DNA of 26,426 bases from Acidobacteriota bacterium. Its GTDB lineage: Bacteria > Acidobacteriota > Blastocatellia > Pyrinomonadales > Pyrinomonadaceae. The stretch is taken from NCBI GenBank assembly GCA_023391155.1, contig JAEWBM010000009.1:1-26426 (forward strand), read 5' to 3'. Below are positions 1 to 7,190 of this stretch, piece after piece. A program made the position numbers and the translations under genes. The notes under the pieces are model-generated. The model was given only the letters and a program-made list of their open reading frames with translations. It did not search any database and was not told the origin of the DNA. The first letter of the stretch is position 1; each line of letters opens with the position of its first letter.

Positions 1-344
1 ACCAACTTCGCTTTGTTGAGCACGGCGAGTAACTGATGGATAACCTGACGCGGCGCGGAAAGTTTGCGGACGCGGACGCACCGCGCCCGGGCCTCATTCT
101 GCTTGACCTCAACATGCCGAAAAAGGACGGCCGTGAAGCCCTGAAAGAGATCAAGAGCGACCCAGACCTGCGTCGTATTCCGATCGTTGTAATGACCACG
201 TCAAAGGCTGAAGAAGACATCTTTCGCAGCTATGATTTCGGTGCGAGTTCCTTCATTACCAAGCCCGTCACCTTCGACCGCCTGGTAGAACTGATGAGGG
301 CACTCGGAGATTATTGGGTTGAATTTGTAGAACTTCCCGATTAG
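1..344 (+). pseudogene. Rcp1/CheY-like single-domain response regulator, interrupted by an in-frame stop
   Basis: This is a stand-alone receiver of the Rcp1-like family, which takes phosphate from a partner histidine kinase. From an internal ATG at position 36 the reading frame gives 102 residues. They include the phospho-acceptor Asp in LLDLNMP (D24), the TTS switch residues (T54/T55) and the conserved Lys in ITKP (K76). The N-terminal acidic pair and first strand are missing. The same frame continues upstream to the window edge and reads QLRFVEHGE, then TAA (30-32), then LMDNL. Family members read roughly V-E-D-G-E-E-L-M-D-x-L here, so the TAA sits where a Glu codon is expected and one G-to-T change would explain it. 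The 5' part lies outside the window. Translation could restart at ATG 36, four bases after the stop, but that product could not form a normal acidic pocket. A sequencing error is the main alternative. Confidence 0.75.
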
Positions 345-359
345 TATTCCCTCGAACGC

Positions 360-1529
360 ATGATTTATCAAAGGGGTGAAAAACCTATAAAGGTCCTCCT
401 TGTTGAGGATGATGAGGACGACTTCCTACTCGCCAAAGATCTTTTCGAGGAGATCGCCGGCGATGGGTATGAGCTCGAGTGGGTGCGCTCATTCGACGAC
501 GCTCTCAGCCTTGAAAACACCGACTGCTACGACATTTGCCTCCTGGACTATCGCCTAGGCGAGCACGACGGAATCGAGCTGATGTCCGAGCTCCGCGCTA
601 GGGGCTTTAACTGTCCAATGATCCTCCTTACCGGCCAGGGAGATGTTGAGGTTGACCGGATGGCCACCGTTGCGGGTGCCTCTGATTATCTCGTCAAGGG
701 CCAGATCAGCCCGGCGGCCCTGGAACGCTCCGTTCGCTATGCGATCCAGCAGCGGCTGCTGGAAAACGAGCGTGTTAATCACATCCGTGAGCAGGAGGCC
801 CGGGCGCAGGCAGAGGCAGCAAACCGGGCGAAGGACGATTTTCTAGCAGTCCTCTCACACGAGCTCCGCACTCCGCTAAATGCAATGCTCGGCTGGGCCC
901 GGCTGCTGCGGACAAATAAGGACAACGACGATATTTTCGTAAGGGCCGTGGACGCGATCGAACGCAGCGCTCTAATGCAGACAAAGTTTGTCGATGACCT
1001 GCTCGATGTAACGCGAATCGTGAACGGCCAGTTGAGCCTGGCGCGTGCCGATGTCGACCTGGGGCCTCTGGTTGAGGGTTCGGTCGATGCAATAAAGCCG
1101 ACCGCGGATGCAAAGTCTATCGAGATCAGGAGCGATATCGAAAAAGAGATCGGCATCGTTTCCGGCGACCCCGAGCGGATCCAGCAGATAGTCAACAACC
1201 TTCTTTCCAATGCCGTAAAGTTTACCCCGGAAAGCGGAACGGTCACCGTATCGCTAAAACCCGAAGATGGTAAAGCCCGCCTTACTGTCATTGATACCGG
1301 GGTCGGCATCAGCAAAGAATTTCTGCCGCAGGTCTTCGACCGTTACAAGCAGGCACACAATTCGACAACGAATCGTAAAGGCGGCCTTGGTCTCGGCTTG
1401 GCCATCGTCCGTCATCTTGTCGAAATGCACGAGGGTACAGTGTCCGTTGAAAGCGACGGTGAAGGCACAGGCGCGACCTTCATTGTCCACCTCCCGCTCG
1501 CACGAGCGGGCTCGGGAGCCACGGCTTAG
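360..1529 (+). CDS. Hybrid receiver-histidine kinase (REC-HisKA-HATPase_c)
   Basis: This is a cytoplasmic two-component protein with an N-terminal receiver fused to a kinase core; it has no membrane segment. The receiver covers residues 10-130, with acidic residues E16/D17/D18, phospho-acceptor D63 in LLDYRLG, T91 in LLTGQG and K113 in LVKGQ. A helical linker (about 130-158) leads to the HisKA domain with H167 in SHELRTPLN. The ATPase domain shows the N box around N280-N284 (NLLSNAVKFT), the G1 box DTGVGIS at 312-318 and the G2 box GLGLGLAI at 343-350. All catalytic residues are present. The receiver-first order suggests that its kinase is tuned by phosphorylation of its own receiver. It starts 15 bases after the broken response regulator and probably belonged to one operon with it and an upstream sensor. 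The ATG at 360 has no strong ribosome site, so the exact start is uncertain. Substrate and signal cannot be told. Confidence 0.9.
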   Translation: MIYQRGEKPIKVLLVEDDEDDFLLAKDLFEEIAGDGYELEWVRSFDDALSLENTDCYDICLLDYRLGEHDGIELMSELRARGFNCPMILLTGQGDVEVDRMATVAGASDYLVKGQISPAALERSVRYAIQQRLLENERVNHIREQEARAQAEAANRAKDDFLAVLSHELRTPLNAMLGWARLLRTNKDNDDIFVRAVDAIERSALMQTKFVDDLLDVTRIVNGQLSLARADVDLGPLVEGSVDAIKPTADAKSIEIRSDIEKEIGIVSGDPERIQQIVNNLLSNAVKFTPESGTVTVSLKPEDGKARLTVIDTGVGISKEFLPQVFDRYKQAHNSTTNRKGGLGLGLAIVRHLVEMHEGTVSVESDGEGTGATFIVHLPLARAGSGATA

Positions 1530-1570
1530 GGCTCCGGAAAGGGCTGTGAACTTCAGAGGAGACAAAAGAT

Positions 1571-2311
1571 CTATTCGATCTCGCTCTCATCGATGTCGAA
1601 GTTCGCATAGACCTTTTGCACATCGTCGTTGTCGTCGAGAGCGTCATAGAGCTTCATCATCGTCTTCGCCTCGGCACCCTCGAGCTTAATGTAATTTTGC
1701 GGGATCATCGACACCTCGCCGGCTTGCGGTTCGACACCCGCGGCCTTGACGGCCTCATGCACCGCGTCAAAATTTTCCGGTGCGGTCAGTATCTCAAACG
1801 CATCGCCGTCATCCCGGACATCTTCGGCGCCCGCTTCGATCGCTATTTCGAAAAGCTCGTCCTCGCTGGCGGCCTGCTTGTCCACAACGATATATCCCTT
1901 CTTGTCGAACATCCACGCGACTGAACCCGATTCGCCTAAATTACCGCCGTTCTTCGAAAAGATATGCCTGAGCTCAGCGACCGTCCGGTTGCGGTTGTCG
2001 GTCATCGTCTCGATCAGCACAGCGACTCCGTTCGGCCCGTAACCCTCATACGTGATCTCGTCATAGGCCACACCTTCGAGCTCGCCGGTTCCGCGCTTGA
2101 TGGCCCGGTCAATGGTGTCGTTCGGCATATTTTGCGCCTTGGCGTCTGAGACCGCTTTGCGGAGCCGAGCGTTTGAATCGACATCACCGCTGCCGCCGGT
2201 GCGGGCCGCGACCGTGATCTCTTTGATCAGTTTTGTGAAGATCTTTCCGCGTTTTGCGTCGAGGGCACCCTTCTTATGTTTGATAGTGTGCCATTTGGAA
2301 TGTCCTGACAT
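1571..2311 (-). CDS. yebC: YebC/PmpR/TACO1-family protein
   Basis: The 246-residue product has the full family length and the N-terminal signature SGHSKWHTIKHKKGA followed by DAKRGKIFTKL. The middle contains the conserved DTIDRAIKRGTGE segment and the family block GYGPNGVAVLIE, TDNRNRT and FSKNGGNLGESGSVAWMFD. The C-terminal domain ends in a very acidic tail. Members were described as DNA-binding transcriptional regulators; more recent work links the family to translation of difficult, proline-rich stretches, as for mitochondrial TACO1. Which role applies here cannot be read from sequence. It is transcribed convergently to the hybrid kinase with 41 bases between them. A sigma70-type promoter lies about 70 bases upstream of the ATG, so it can be expressed separately from the yggS-yggT-DUF167 genes behind it. 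The alternative product names all refer to this one family. Confidence 0.95.
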   Translation of the reverse strand: MSGHSKWHTIKHKKGALDAKRGKIFTKLIKEITVAARTGGSGDVDSNARLRKAVSDAKAQNMPNDTIDRAIKRGTGELEGVAYDEITYEGYGPNGVAVLIETMTDNRNRTVAELRHIFSKNGGNLGESGSVAWMFDKKGYIVVDKQAASEDELFEIAIEAGAEDVRDDGDAFEILTAPENFDAVHEAVKAAGVEPQAGEVSMIPQNYIKLEGAEAKTMMKLYDALDDNDDVQKVYANFDIDESEIE

Positions 2312-2380
2312 TTATTGAAATTTATCCTGTAAGTGAAGTCTGCCGGAGCCCCGGCGCTGTAATCGTTTTGCGAATCTGCA

Positions 2381-2409
2381 AATATATCACGCCCGACTTT
2401 TTCGAACAA
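2381..2409 (-). promoter_or_regulatory. Predicted sigma70-type promoter of yebC
   Basis: On the minus strand a -35 box TTGTTC (2404-2409) is followed after exactly 17 bases by a -10 box TATATT (2381-2386). Transcription would start near 2374 and give a leader of roughly 60 bases before the yebC ATG. The rest of the 110-base gap between yebC and the DUF167 gene shows no further structure that I can support. The call rests on consensus match and position only. Confidence 0.55.
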
Positions 2410-2421
2410 AATCCGGATTTC

Positions 2422-2706
2422 TCACGCCAAACTGCGTCGAGCCTCTGCCGCGCTGACGCCCCGAACGCGTATCCGCTTTGTTCTTGAAGCCTCGCCGCTG
2501 ATGATCGAGATGGCGGATCGAGGAAGCCCGAAGAGTTTGCTCAAAAATTTGACCAGCTCCTCATTGGCGGCACCGTCGACCGGCGGAGCGGCCAGCCTAA
2601 TACGTATAGCGCCGTCCGACTCGCCTGCAATGGCAGTGCGAGAGGCCCGCGGCACTGCCTTTACCGAGAAAACTGCGTCGCCGTCGACCTCCGTTATGTC
2701 GATCAT
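2422..2706 (-). CDS. DUF167 / YggU-family protein
   Basis: This 94-residue protein matches the small DUF167 (YggU, UPF0235) family in length and in its conserved core. The core reads as basic-strand residues VKAVPRASRT, then IRIRLAAPPVDGAANEEL, then a LSKLFGLP helix and the SGEASRTKRIRV strand. The family has a compact alpha/beta fold but no established biochemical role. Its ATG overlaps the stop of the yggT gene in an ATGA arrangement (2703-2706), which implies translational coupling. It is the last gene of the yggS-yggT-DUF167 cluster, an order seen widely in bacteria. No signal peptide or membrane segment is visible, so it is probably cytoplasmic. Confidence 0.9.
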   Translation of the reverse strand: MIDITEVDGDAVFSVKAVPRASRTAIAGESDGAIRIRLAAPPVDGAANEELVKFLSKLFGLPRSAISIISGEASRTKRIRVRGVSAAEARRSLA

Positions 2707-3296
2707 GGATTAACGAAAACCCTCATCACGATCGCCTGCAAAATGAAGATGACGATCAGGACGATCATTGCCGACAGGTCAAACATTCCGACCGGCGGGA
2801 TCCGTTTCTGCACCGGCAGAATGATCGGATCGGTAACCTTTCGGACAAAGCTAAGGAACGAATTCGACGCAAAAACGAACCATTGTGAAATGAAACGGAT
2901 GAGTATGAACAGGACGAGTGCGCTGAGCAGGCCGTAAAGAATAAAGCCGATGGTCGCCATCACATTGCCGGTCGTGATCGCCCCCGACAATCCGTCGATG
3001 ATAAAGAAGATATTCCCCAGCACTTGCAGCCCGAAATAGGTCAGGACAAGAGCGCTAAATATCACGAGCAGCGGCGCGAGCCTGATATCCACCCGAAACC
3101 TGGCGAGAAATCGAGCGGCCGGGTAAACGAACCGCTCCGTAAATTTCCGAAGATTAAAACCAAACCGGCCCACGGCCCCGAACGGGTTCGGATCGGCATA
3201 GTTGAACACCAGCCGCAGCACCATGATCGCCAGAAAGCCGAGAAAGGCGCCCCAAACGATCAGCCAGATGATCGGATATATCGTCAGCGAAAGCAT
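2703..3296 (-). CDS. YggT-family integral membrane protein
   Basis: The 197-residue product is strongly hydrophobic, with an N-terminal membrane segment (about residues 5-30) and further segments around 70-95, 105-130 and 170-195. The second half carries the YggT motif pattern, with SFVRKVTDPIILPVQKRIPP preceding the last hydrophobic segment. The family takes part in envelope or osmotic functions and, in Gram-positives (YlmG), lies in cell-division clusters. No enzymatic activity is known. A basic amphipathic stretch (LRKFTERFVYPAARFLARF) lies between the first two segments, which makes this version longer than a minimal YggT of about 90-100 residues. It starts 3 bases after the yggS stop and overlaps DUF167 by 4 bases, so all three are probably one transcript. 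Confidence 0.85.
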   Translation of the reverse strand: MLSLTIYPIIWLIVWGAFLGFLAIMVLRLVFNYADPNPFGAVGRFGFNLRKFTERFVYPAARFLARFRVDIRLAPLLVIFSALVLTYFGLQVLGNIFFIIDGLSGAITTGNVMATIGFILYGLLSALVLFILIRFISQWFVFASNSFLSFVRKVTDPIILPVQKRIPPVGMFDLSAMIVLIVIFILQAIVMRVFVNP

Positions 3297-3299
3297 CGG

Positions 3300-4004
3300 T
3301 TACTTCTTTTTTCGCTCGCCAAAGATCGCCGTTCCGACACGCACCATCGTCGCACCCTCTTCGATCGCCACCTCGAGATCGTGCGTCATTCCCATCGACA
3401 GCTCGCCGGGTGTAACGGCAAAGGCGCCCTCCGCCTGGAGGCGGTCGCGGATCTCACGCAGCCGGCGAAAGTACTCCCGCGATCCCTCGGGATCCTCGGT
3501 TAGCGGCGGGATGATCATTAGGCCGTCAAACCGCAGCCGCTCGCAACGCTTCAGCATCTCGACCATGAGCTGAAGCTGCGTAAGCGGGATCCCGGATTTG
3601 GTCTTCTCACCCGCAAGGTCTACCTGTACCAATACCGGCAAAACCTCTCGGCCTTCCTCGATACAGATCCGTTCGAGCCGGTGGGCAAGCTCGGGCGAAT
3701 CGACCGAGTGGATCATATGAAAGAGCTGCACCGCCCGCCGGGCCTTGTTCTTTTGAAGATGGCCGACCATGTGCCACTCGACCGCGTTCGCGCCGATGGC
3801 GGGGATCTTTTCTTCCGCCTCCTGTATCTTGTTCTCACCGAAAGCGGTCACCTTCGCCGCCAATGCCTTTTTGAGTGCGGCGGGCGGATGGGTCTTGGTA
3901 ACGGCGATCAGCTTGATCTCGCCGGGATCGCGCCCGGAGCGTTTCGCCGCTCGCGTTATCCGCGATCTCAGGTTCGTCAGGTTGCGCTTGATATCAACGG
4001 CCAT
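3300..4004 (-). CDS. yggS: PLP homeostasis protein YggS/PLPBP
   Basis: The 234-residue product is the pyridoxal-phosphate-binding protein that buffers free PLP. It folds as the N-terminal half of a type III PLP enzyme but has no known catalysis. The PLP lysine is K37 in IAVTKTHP. Other family blocks are FGENKIQEAEEK, EWHMVGHLQKNKAR, HSVDSPELAHRL, VLVQVDLAGEKTKSGI and the C-terminal GELSMGMTHDLEVAIEEGATMVRVGTAIFG (shown here in parts of the alignment). I chose ATG 4004 because it gives the usual family length. The open frame runs on to 4208, but that extension is antisense to the tRNA-Leu gene and resembles no part of the family. It heads the yggS-yggT-DUF167 operon. The strong motifs make the family certain; only the start is inferred. 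Confidence 0.95.
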   Translation of the reverse strand: MAVDIKRNLTNLRSRITRAAKRSGRDPGEIKLIAVTKTHPPAALKKALAAKVTAFGENKIQEAEEKIPAIGANAVEWHMVGHLQKNKARRAVQLFHMIHSVDSPELAHRLERICIEEGREVLPVLVQVDLAGEKTKSGIPLTQLQLMVEMLKRCERLRFDGLMIIPPLTEDPEGSREYFRRLREIRDRLQAEGAFAVTPGELSMGMTHDLEVAIEEGATMVRVGTAIFGERKKK

Positions 4005-4076
4005 TTCATTCAAATATAGCAAATCGCGGGGTTTGCGTCTTTTCCCCGGGGCATCGTCCCACTCGTCTCGCGAGTC

Positions 4077-4105
4077 TTGAATTCCAGCCCCCGAATTAGT
4101 ATCCT
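4077..4105 (+). promoter_or_regulatory. Predicted promoter of tRNA-Leu(CAG)
   Basis: A -35 box TTGAAT (4077-4082) and a -10 box TATCCT (4100-4105) are separated by 17 bases. The expected start lies near 4112, just ahead of the mature tRNA 5' end at 4121. Both boxes match consensus at four of six positions, so the position relative to the tRNA is the main support. Confidence 0.5.
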
Positions 4106-4120
4106 CAATGTTTGCCCCGT

Positions 4121-4207
4121 GCGGACGTGGCGGAACTGGTAGACGCGCAGGTCTCAGAAGCCTGTTCTCGCAAGAGAGTGGAAGTTCGATTCTTCTCGTC
4201 CGCACCA
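4121..4207 (+). tRNA. tRNA-Leu (anticodon CAG)
   Basis: The acceptor stem GCGGACG (4121-4127) pairs perfectly with CGTCCGC (4197-4203), followed by discriminator A and an encoded CCA (4205-4207). The anticodon stem 4148-4152 / 4160-4164 closes a 7-base loop CTCAGAA with anticodon CAG at 4155-4157, which reads the CUG leucine codon. A long variable arm with a hairpin (around 4165-4180) marks it as a class II tRNA. The T arm carries TTCGATT. The D loop holds the expected GG pair in AACTGGTAG. No introns or mismatches are seen in the stems. Confidence 0.95.
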
Positions 4208-4276
4208 ATCATTTTCCCGTTCTCGATCACAGTAACAATTCGCTCGCCCCGTTAACTTTAGCGTATCATAGCCTTT

Positions 4277-4555
4277 ATGAGCTTTCTCGGCTGGATGGGA
4301 CTCGCGGGCGCCTTACTGTTGGTCGTCGCGCTTTCATCCGCGTACATCCGCCGGCTGCCGCTCACCACGTCGACGCTTTATCTTGTCGTTGGCATTCTGG
4401 TCAGCCCCCTCGGATTTAACCTCATCACGGTCGATATCGTCGAGGGCAGGGTCTGGTTCGAACATCTCACTTTGATCCACGGCATCACAAGCCAACCGAT
4501 ACTGAAATGGTACGAGGTGAAGATCGCACAAACGGAGGGGCCAAGAGGTGACTAG
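4277..4555 (+). pseudogene. Remnant of a CPA1-type Na+/H+ antiporter with a large internal deletion
   Basis: The 92-residue frame begins like a monovalent cation:proton antiporter of the NhaP type. A first membrane helix (residues 5-22) is followed by SAYIRRLPLTTS, then a second helix ending GILVSPLGFNL and an acidic VDIVEG stretch. At about residues 64-68 it switches to HGITSQPILKWYE, which resembles the end of the last membrane helix and the cytosolic exit of the same family, normally reached only after some 300 more residues. The simplest reading is an in-frame internal deletion (junction near 4465-4480) that removed the transport core. A product of two or three helices could not carry out antiport. 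The stop codon overlaps the rsmG start by 8 bases, so its translation might still be coupled to rsmG. A genuine small membrane protein is the alternative. Confidence 0.65.
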
Positions 4556-5186
4556 GCGCTCCGAGTTAATAGCCGCCCTCGAGGGGAATGAGGCGGCATT
4601 CTCGATGGGGCTGGACGACCCCCGGCGAGACCGGCTCGCCGACTATTTCGAGATCGTAATGGAGCACAATGATCTTCTACACCTCGTCGCTCCCTGCACT
4701 CCGGAAACATTTGCCACCCGTCACGTACTGGAATCCCTTTCGCTCGTCAGACATCTGCCCGATGGCGCGGAATTTATCGATGTTGGCAGTGGAGCGGGGC
4801 TCCCCTCGATACCATGTCTTGTGGCCTCAAGCAAACTATCTGCCGTACTTGTAGAATCAAAGCCCAAAAAGGCGGCGTTTCTGACGGGCGTGATCGAACA
4901 ACTCGGGCTCTCGGACCGGGCGATCGTCATTGCACGCCAGTTCGAAGAGGCGGCACCGCCGCCGTCGGCGAAATTTGTCACAAGCCGAGCCCTGGATGGT
5001 TTTGAGAGAAAGTTGCCAAAGCTTCTTAAGTGGGCTAACAATAGAAAGCTCTTGCTTTTCGGCGGCACCGCCCTTGGCGATCGCCTCAGGTCATTAGGCC
5101 GTGAGTTTTCCGAAGAGCTTCTTCCTCTCTCGGAGCGGCGTTTCTTGTTTATCGTGCCGGCACTATCTTCCGCCGGAAAGGAGTAA
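4548..5186 (+). CDS. rsmG: 16S rRNA (guanine527-N7)-methyltransferase RsmG
   Basis: RsmG (GidB) uses S-adenosylmethionine to methylate N7 of G527 in 16S rRNA, in the 530 loop of the small ribosomal subunit. The 212-residue product is of normal length. The SAM-binding motif I is FIDVGSGAGLPSIP at about 76-89, followed by the acidic strand end LVESKPKKAAFL. Also present are the family block TRHVLESLSL near 57-66 and the late SRALDGF motif. The start is GTG at 4548, supported by a GGAGGGG ribosome site seven bases upstream. The start overlaps the antiporter remnant by 8 bases. The next gene, a secreted TPR protein, starts 3 bases after the stop. Loss of RsmG is known to give low-level streptomycin resistance in other bacteria; here the gene appears intact. 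Confidence 0.95.
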   Translation: MTRRSELIAALEGNEAAFSMGLDDPRRDRLADYFEIVMEHNDLLHLVAPCTPETFATRHVLESLSLVRHLPDGAEFIDVGSGAGLPSIPCLVASSKLSAVLVESKPKKAAFLTGVIEQLGLSDRAIVIARQFEEAAPPPSAKFVTSRALDGFERKLPKLLKWANNRKLLLFGGTALGDRLRSLGREFSEELLPLSERRFLFIVPALSSAGKE

Positions 5187-5189
5187 TTT

Positions 5190-6392
5190 ATGCAGTTTGT
5201 TCGTATCTTATGCTTTTCGGCCCGTGCGGCTGCCCTCACCCTCACACTCGTTTTCTTTGCCGGTACGGCCATCGCTCAGAACGGAGATCTCAGTGCCGTT
5301 CGCAAACAGGCCGACGCACTGGTGAGCGAATCGCGTTTGACCGAGGCACTTCCTCTGCTCCAGCAATTGGTCGATGCCGGGTCAAAGGATCCGAAGGTCA
5401 ACGCAGATCTCGGCTTCGCGCTTTTGGGAAAAGCTGCCGCCACTGAGAACGAGGCTGAAGCAACCGCCGCCCGGATCGCCGCAAAAAAGGCATTCAATCG
5501 CGCACGTGAATTGGGCGACCGCACTCTTGTTATCGCCGAGATCGCTGACACGCTCCCCGCCGACGGCAGCCTGGATGAAGCCTTCTCCGCCAATGCCACC
5601 GCTGAGGCCTTTATGAAAAAGGGCGAGGCCGCATTCGTGAGCGGCCGCCGGGACGATGCATTCGACTACTATCAACTGGCCCTGAAACTCGACCCCAAGC
5701 TATACCTCGCCGCACTTTTCTCAGGCGACGTAAAGCTCCAGGCAGGAGAATTTGACCAGGCGGAATACTGGTATCAGCAGGCGATCAAGATCGATCCTAA
5801 CATCGAAACGGCCTACCGATATTCAGCGACCCCGCTGATGCGGCAGAGAAAATATAACGAGGCCCGTGACCGCTATATCGAGGCGTTCATCACCGAACCT
5901 TATAATCGACGGGCGGTCGGCGGGCTGATCCAATGGGGTGAGGCCACGGAAACAAACCTCGGCCATCCGCGCCTGGACGTTCCAGAGACAAAGATCGGCG
6001 ACGATGGTAAAGAATCGACCACCATCAATGTAAACCCGCTTGCCGACGACGGCTCAATGGCGTGGATCGCCTATCCCGCCACGCGGACGCTCTGGGAAAA
6101 AGAAAAATTTAAGCAGACGTTCCCGAACGAGCAATATCGCCACACCCTCGCGGAAGAAGCAGACGCGCTCCGCTCTGTCCTCACGATGGTGAAGGAACTC
6201 AAGGTCGCGCCGAACAAACTTAATCCACAGTTTGTTGTTCTCAAAAAGCTCGATGAAGAGGGTCTTCTCGAGGCATACATTCTGATCGCACGGCCGAATC
6301 AAGGCATCGCCCAGGATCACGCCGCATATTTACGCGATCACCGGGACAAGCTGCGTCAATACGTTCTGAAATACGTGATAAACCGGAAATAG
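5190..6392 (+). CDS. Secreted tetratricopeptide-repeat protein
   Basis: The 400-residue product has a clear signal peptide: basic start, hydrophobic core near residues 13-27, and cleavage probably after GTAIA before QNGD. It is therefore exported to the periplasm or outer envelope. Tetratricopeptide units can be seen at about 20-60 (ADALVSESRLTEALPLLQQL) and most clearly at about 145-245. There three units carry the usual A/G, Y and P positions, as in AFDYYQLALKLDP, AEYWYQQAIKIDP and ARDRYIEAFITEP. The last third (about 260-400) has no repeat that I recognise. TPR proteins act as protein-protein scaffolds, and no partner can be inferred. A strong ribosome site (GGAAAGGAG) lies just before the ATG. 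It sits between rsmG and a ZIP transporter with very short gaps, probably one operon. Confidence 0.85.
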   Translation: MQFVRILCFSARAAALTLTLVFFAGTAIAQNGDLSAVRKQADALVSESRLTEALPLLQQLVDAGSKDPKVNADLGFALLGKAAATENEAEATAARIAAKKAFNRARELGDRTLVIAEIADTLPADGSLDEAFSANATAEAFMKKGEAAFVSGRRDDAFDYYQLALKLDPKLYLAALFSGDVKLQAGEFDQAEYWYQQAIKIDPNIETAYRYSATPLMRQRKYNEARDRYIEAFITEPYNRRAVGGLIQWGEATETNLGHPRLDVPETKIGDDGKESTTINVNPLADDGSMAWIAYPATRTLWEKEKFKQTFPNEQYRHTLAEEADALRSVLTMVKELKVAPNKLNPQFVVLKKLDEEGLLEAYILIARPNQGIAQDHAAYLRDHRDKLRQYVLKYVINRK

Positions 6393-6401
6393 AATTCGCC
6401 T

Positions 6402-7187
6402 GTGGAGATCTTTTTCACTGCCATTGCTGCGACCGCTATAGCCGGCTTCGGCGCCACGACCGCAGGTGCCGTTCCCGCGCTTTTTCTCCGGCGCCTAAAC
6501 GAAAAGCTCAACAACAACATGTTGAGTTTTGCGGCGGGCGTGATGCTCGCCGCGACCGTTTTCTCGCTATTGCTGCCCGGGATCGAGTCCGCCCGCGGCC
6601 TTGGCTACGGCCAGATGAGCGCCGTACTCCGTGCCATCCTCTTTCTTTTCATCGGCGGGTTTGTGCTATGGGGCATCAATGAGCTGGTACCGCACGAGCA
6701 CTTTGAAAAAGGGCACGACGGCGTCATCGATGGCCGGCGGCTTAGGAAGATCTGGCTTTTTGTGATCGCGATCGCGATCCACAATTTTCCGGAGGGGATG
6801 GCTGTCGGTGTCGCAAATTCAACCGGAGACGCCGGCACGGGGCTCGGCGCAACGCTCGGGATCGGCCTTCAGAATTTGCCCGAGGGGCTCTCGGTCGCGG
6901 TCGCTCTGCATTCGCAGGGGTATTCCAAAGCCTACGCATTCTTTGCGACGGCTCTCACCGGCTTGATCGAAGTGGTTGGCGGTGCGGTAGGTGCGACGGT
7001 GCTGCTCGCCTCGGAACAGGTCCTGCCCTGGGCGCTGGCATTCGCGGCCGGCGCGATGTTGTTCATCGTCAGCGACGAAATAATTCCGGAAACACATCGC
7101 CCGGGATTTGAGAACGGCGCTACGCTGGCGCTGTTCGTCGGTTTCGGACTAATGCTCTTCCTCGACACCGCTCTCGCGGGACTTTGA
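6402..7187 (+). CDS. ZIP-family divalent metal transporter (GufA-like)
   Basis: The 261-residue product has about eight hydrophobic segments and belongs to the ZIP family, which imports zinc and other divalent metals into the cytoplasm. The two signature motifs lie in the fourth and fifth membrane helices: HNFPEGMAVG with H127, N128 and E131, and QNLPEGLSVA with Q157, N158 and E161. These polar residues form the binuclear metal site. A short cytoplasmic loop between helices three and four contains His residues (PHEHFEKGHD, about 97-106), typical of metal-sensing loops in this family. The start is GTG at 6402, nine bases after the TPR gene, with no strong ribosome site. The gene is convergent with the sigma54 regulator, and only three bases separate the two stops. 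Zinc is the most likely substrate but selectivity cannot be read. Confidence 0.9.
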   Translation: MEIFFTAIAATAIAGFGATTAGAVPALFLRRLNEKLNNNMLSFAAGVMLAATVFSLLLPGIESARGLGYGQMSAVLRAILFLFIGGFVLWGINELVPHEHFEKGHDGVIDGRRLRKIWLFVIAIAIHNFPEGMAVGVANSTGDAGTGLGATLGIGLQNLPEGLSVAVALHSQGYSKAYAFFATALTGLIEVVGGAVGATVLLASEQVLPWALAFAAGAMLFIVSDEIIPETHRPGFENGATLALFVGFGLMLFLDTALAGL

Positions 7188-7190
7188 TCC

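Noticed and set aside
4005..4208. N-terminal extension of the yggS frame to 4208
   Set aside because: It is antisense to the tRNA-Leu gene, has no family resemblance and exceeds the usual length. ATG 4004 fits.
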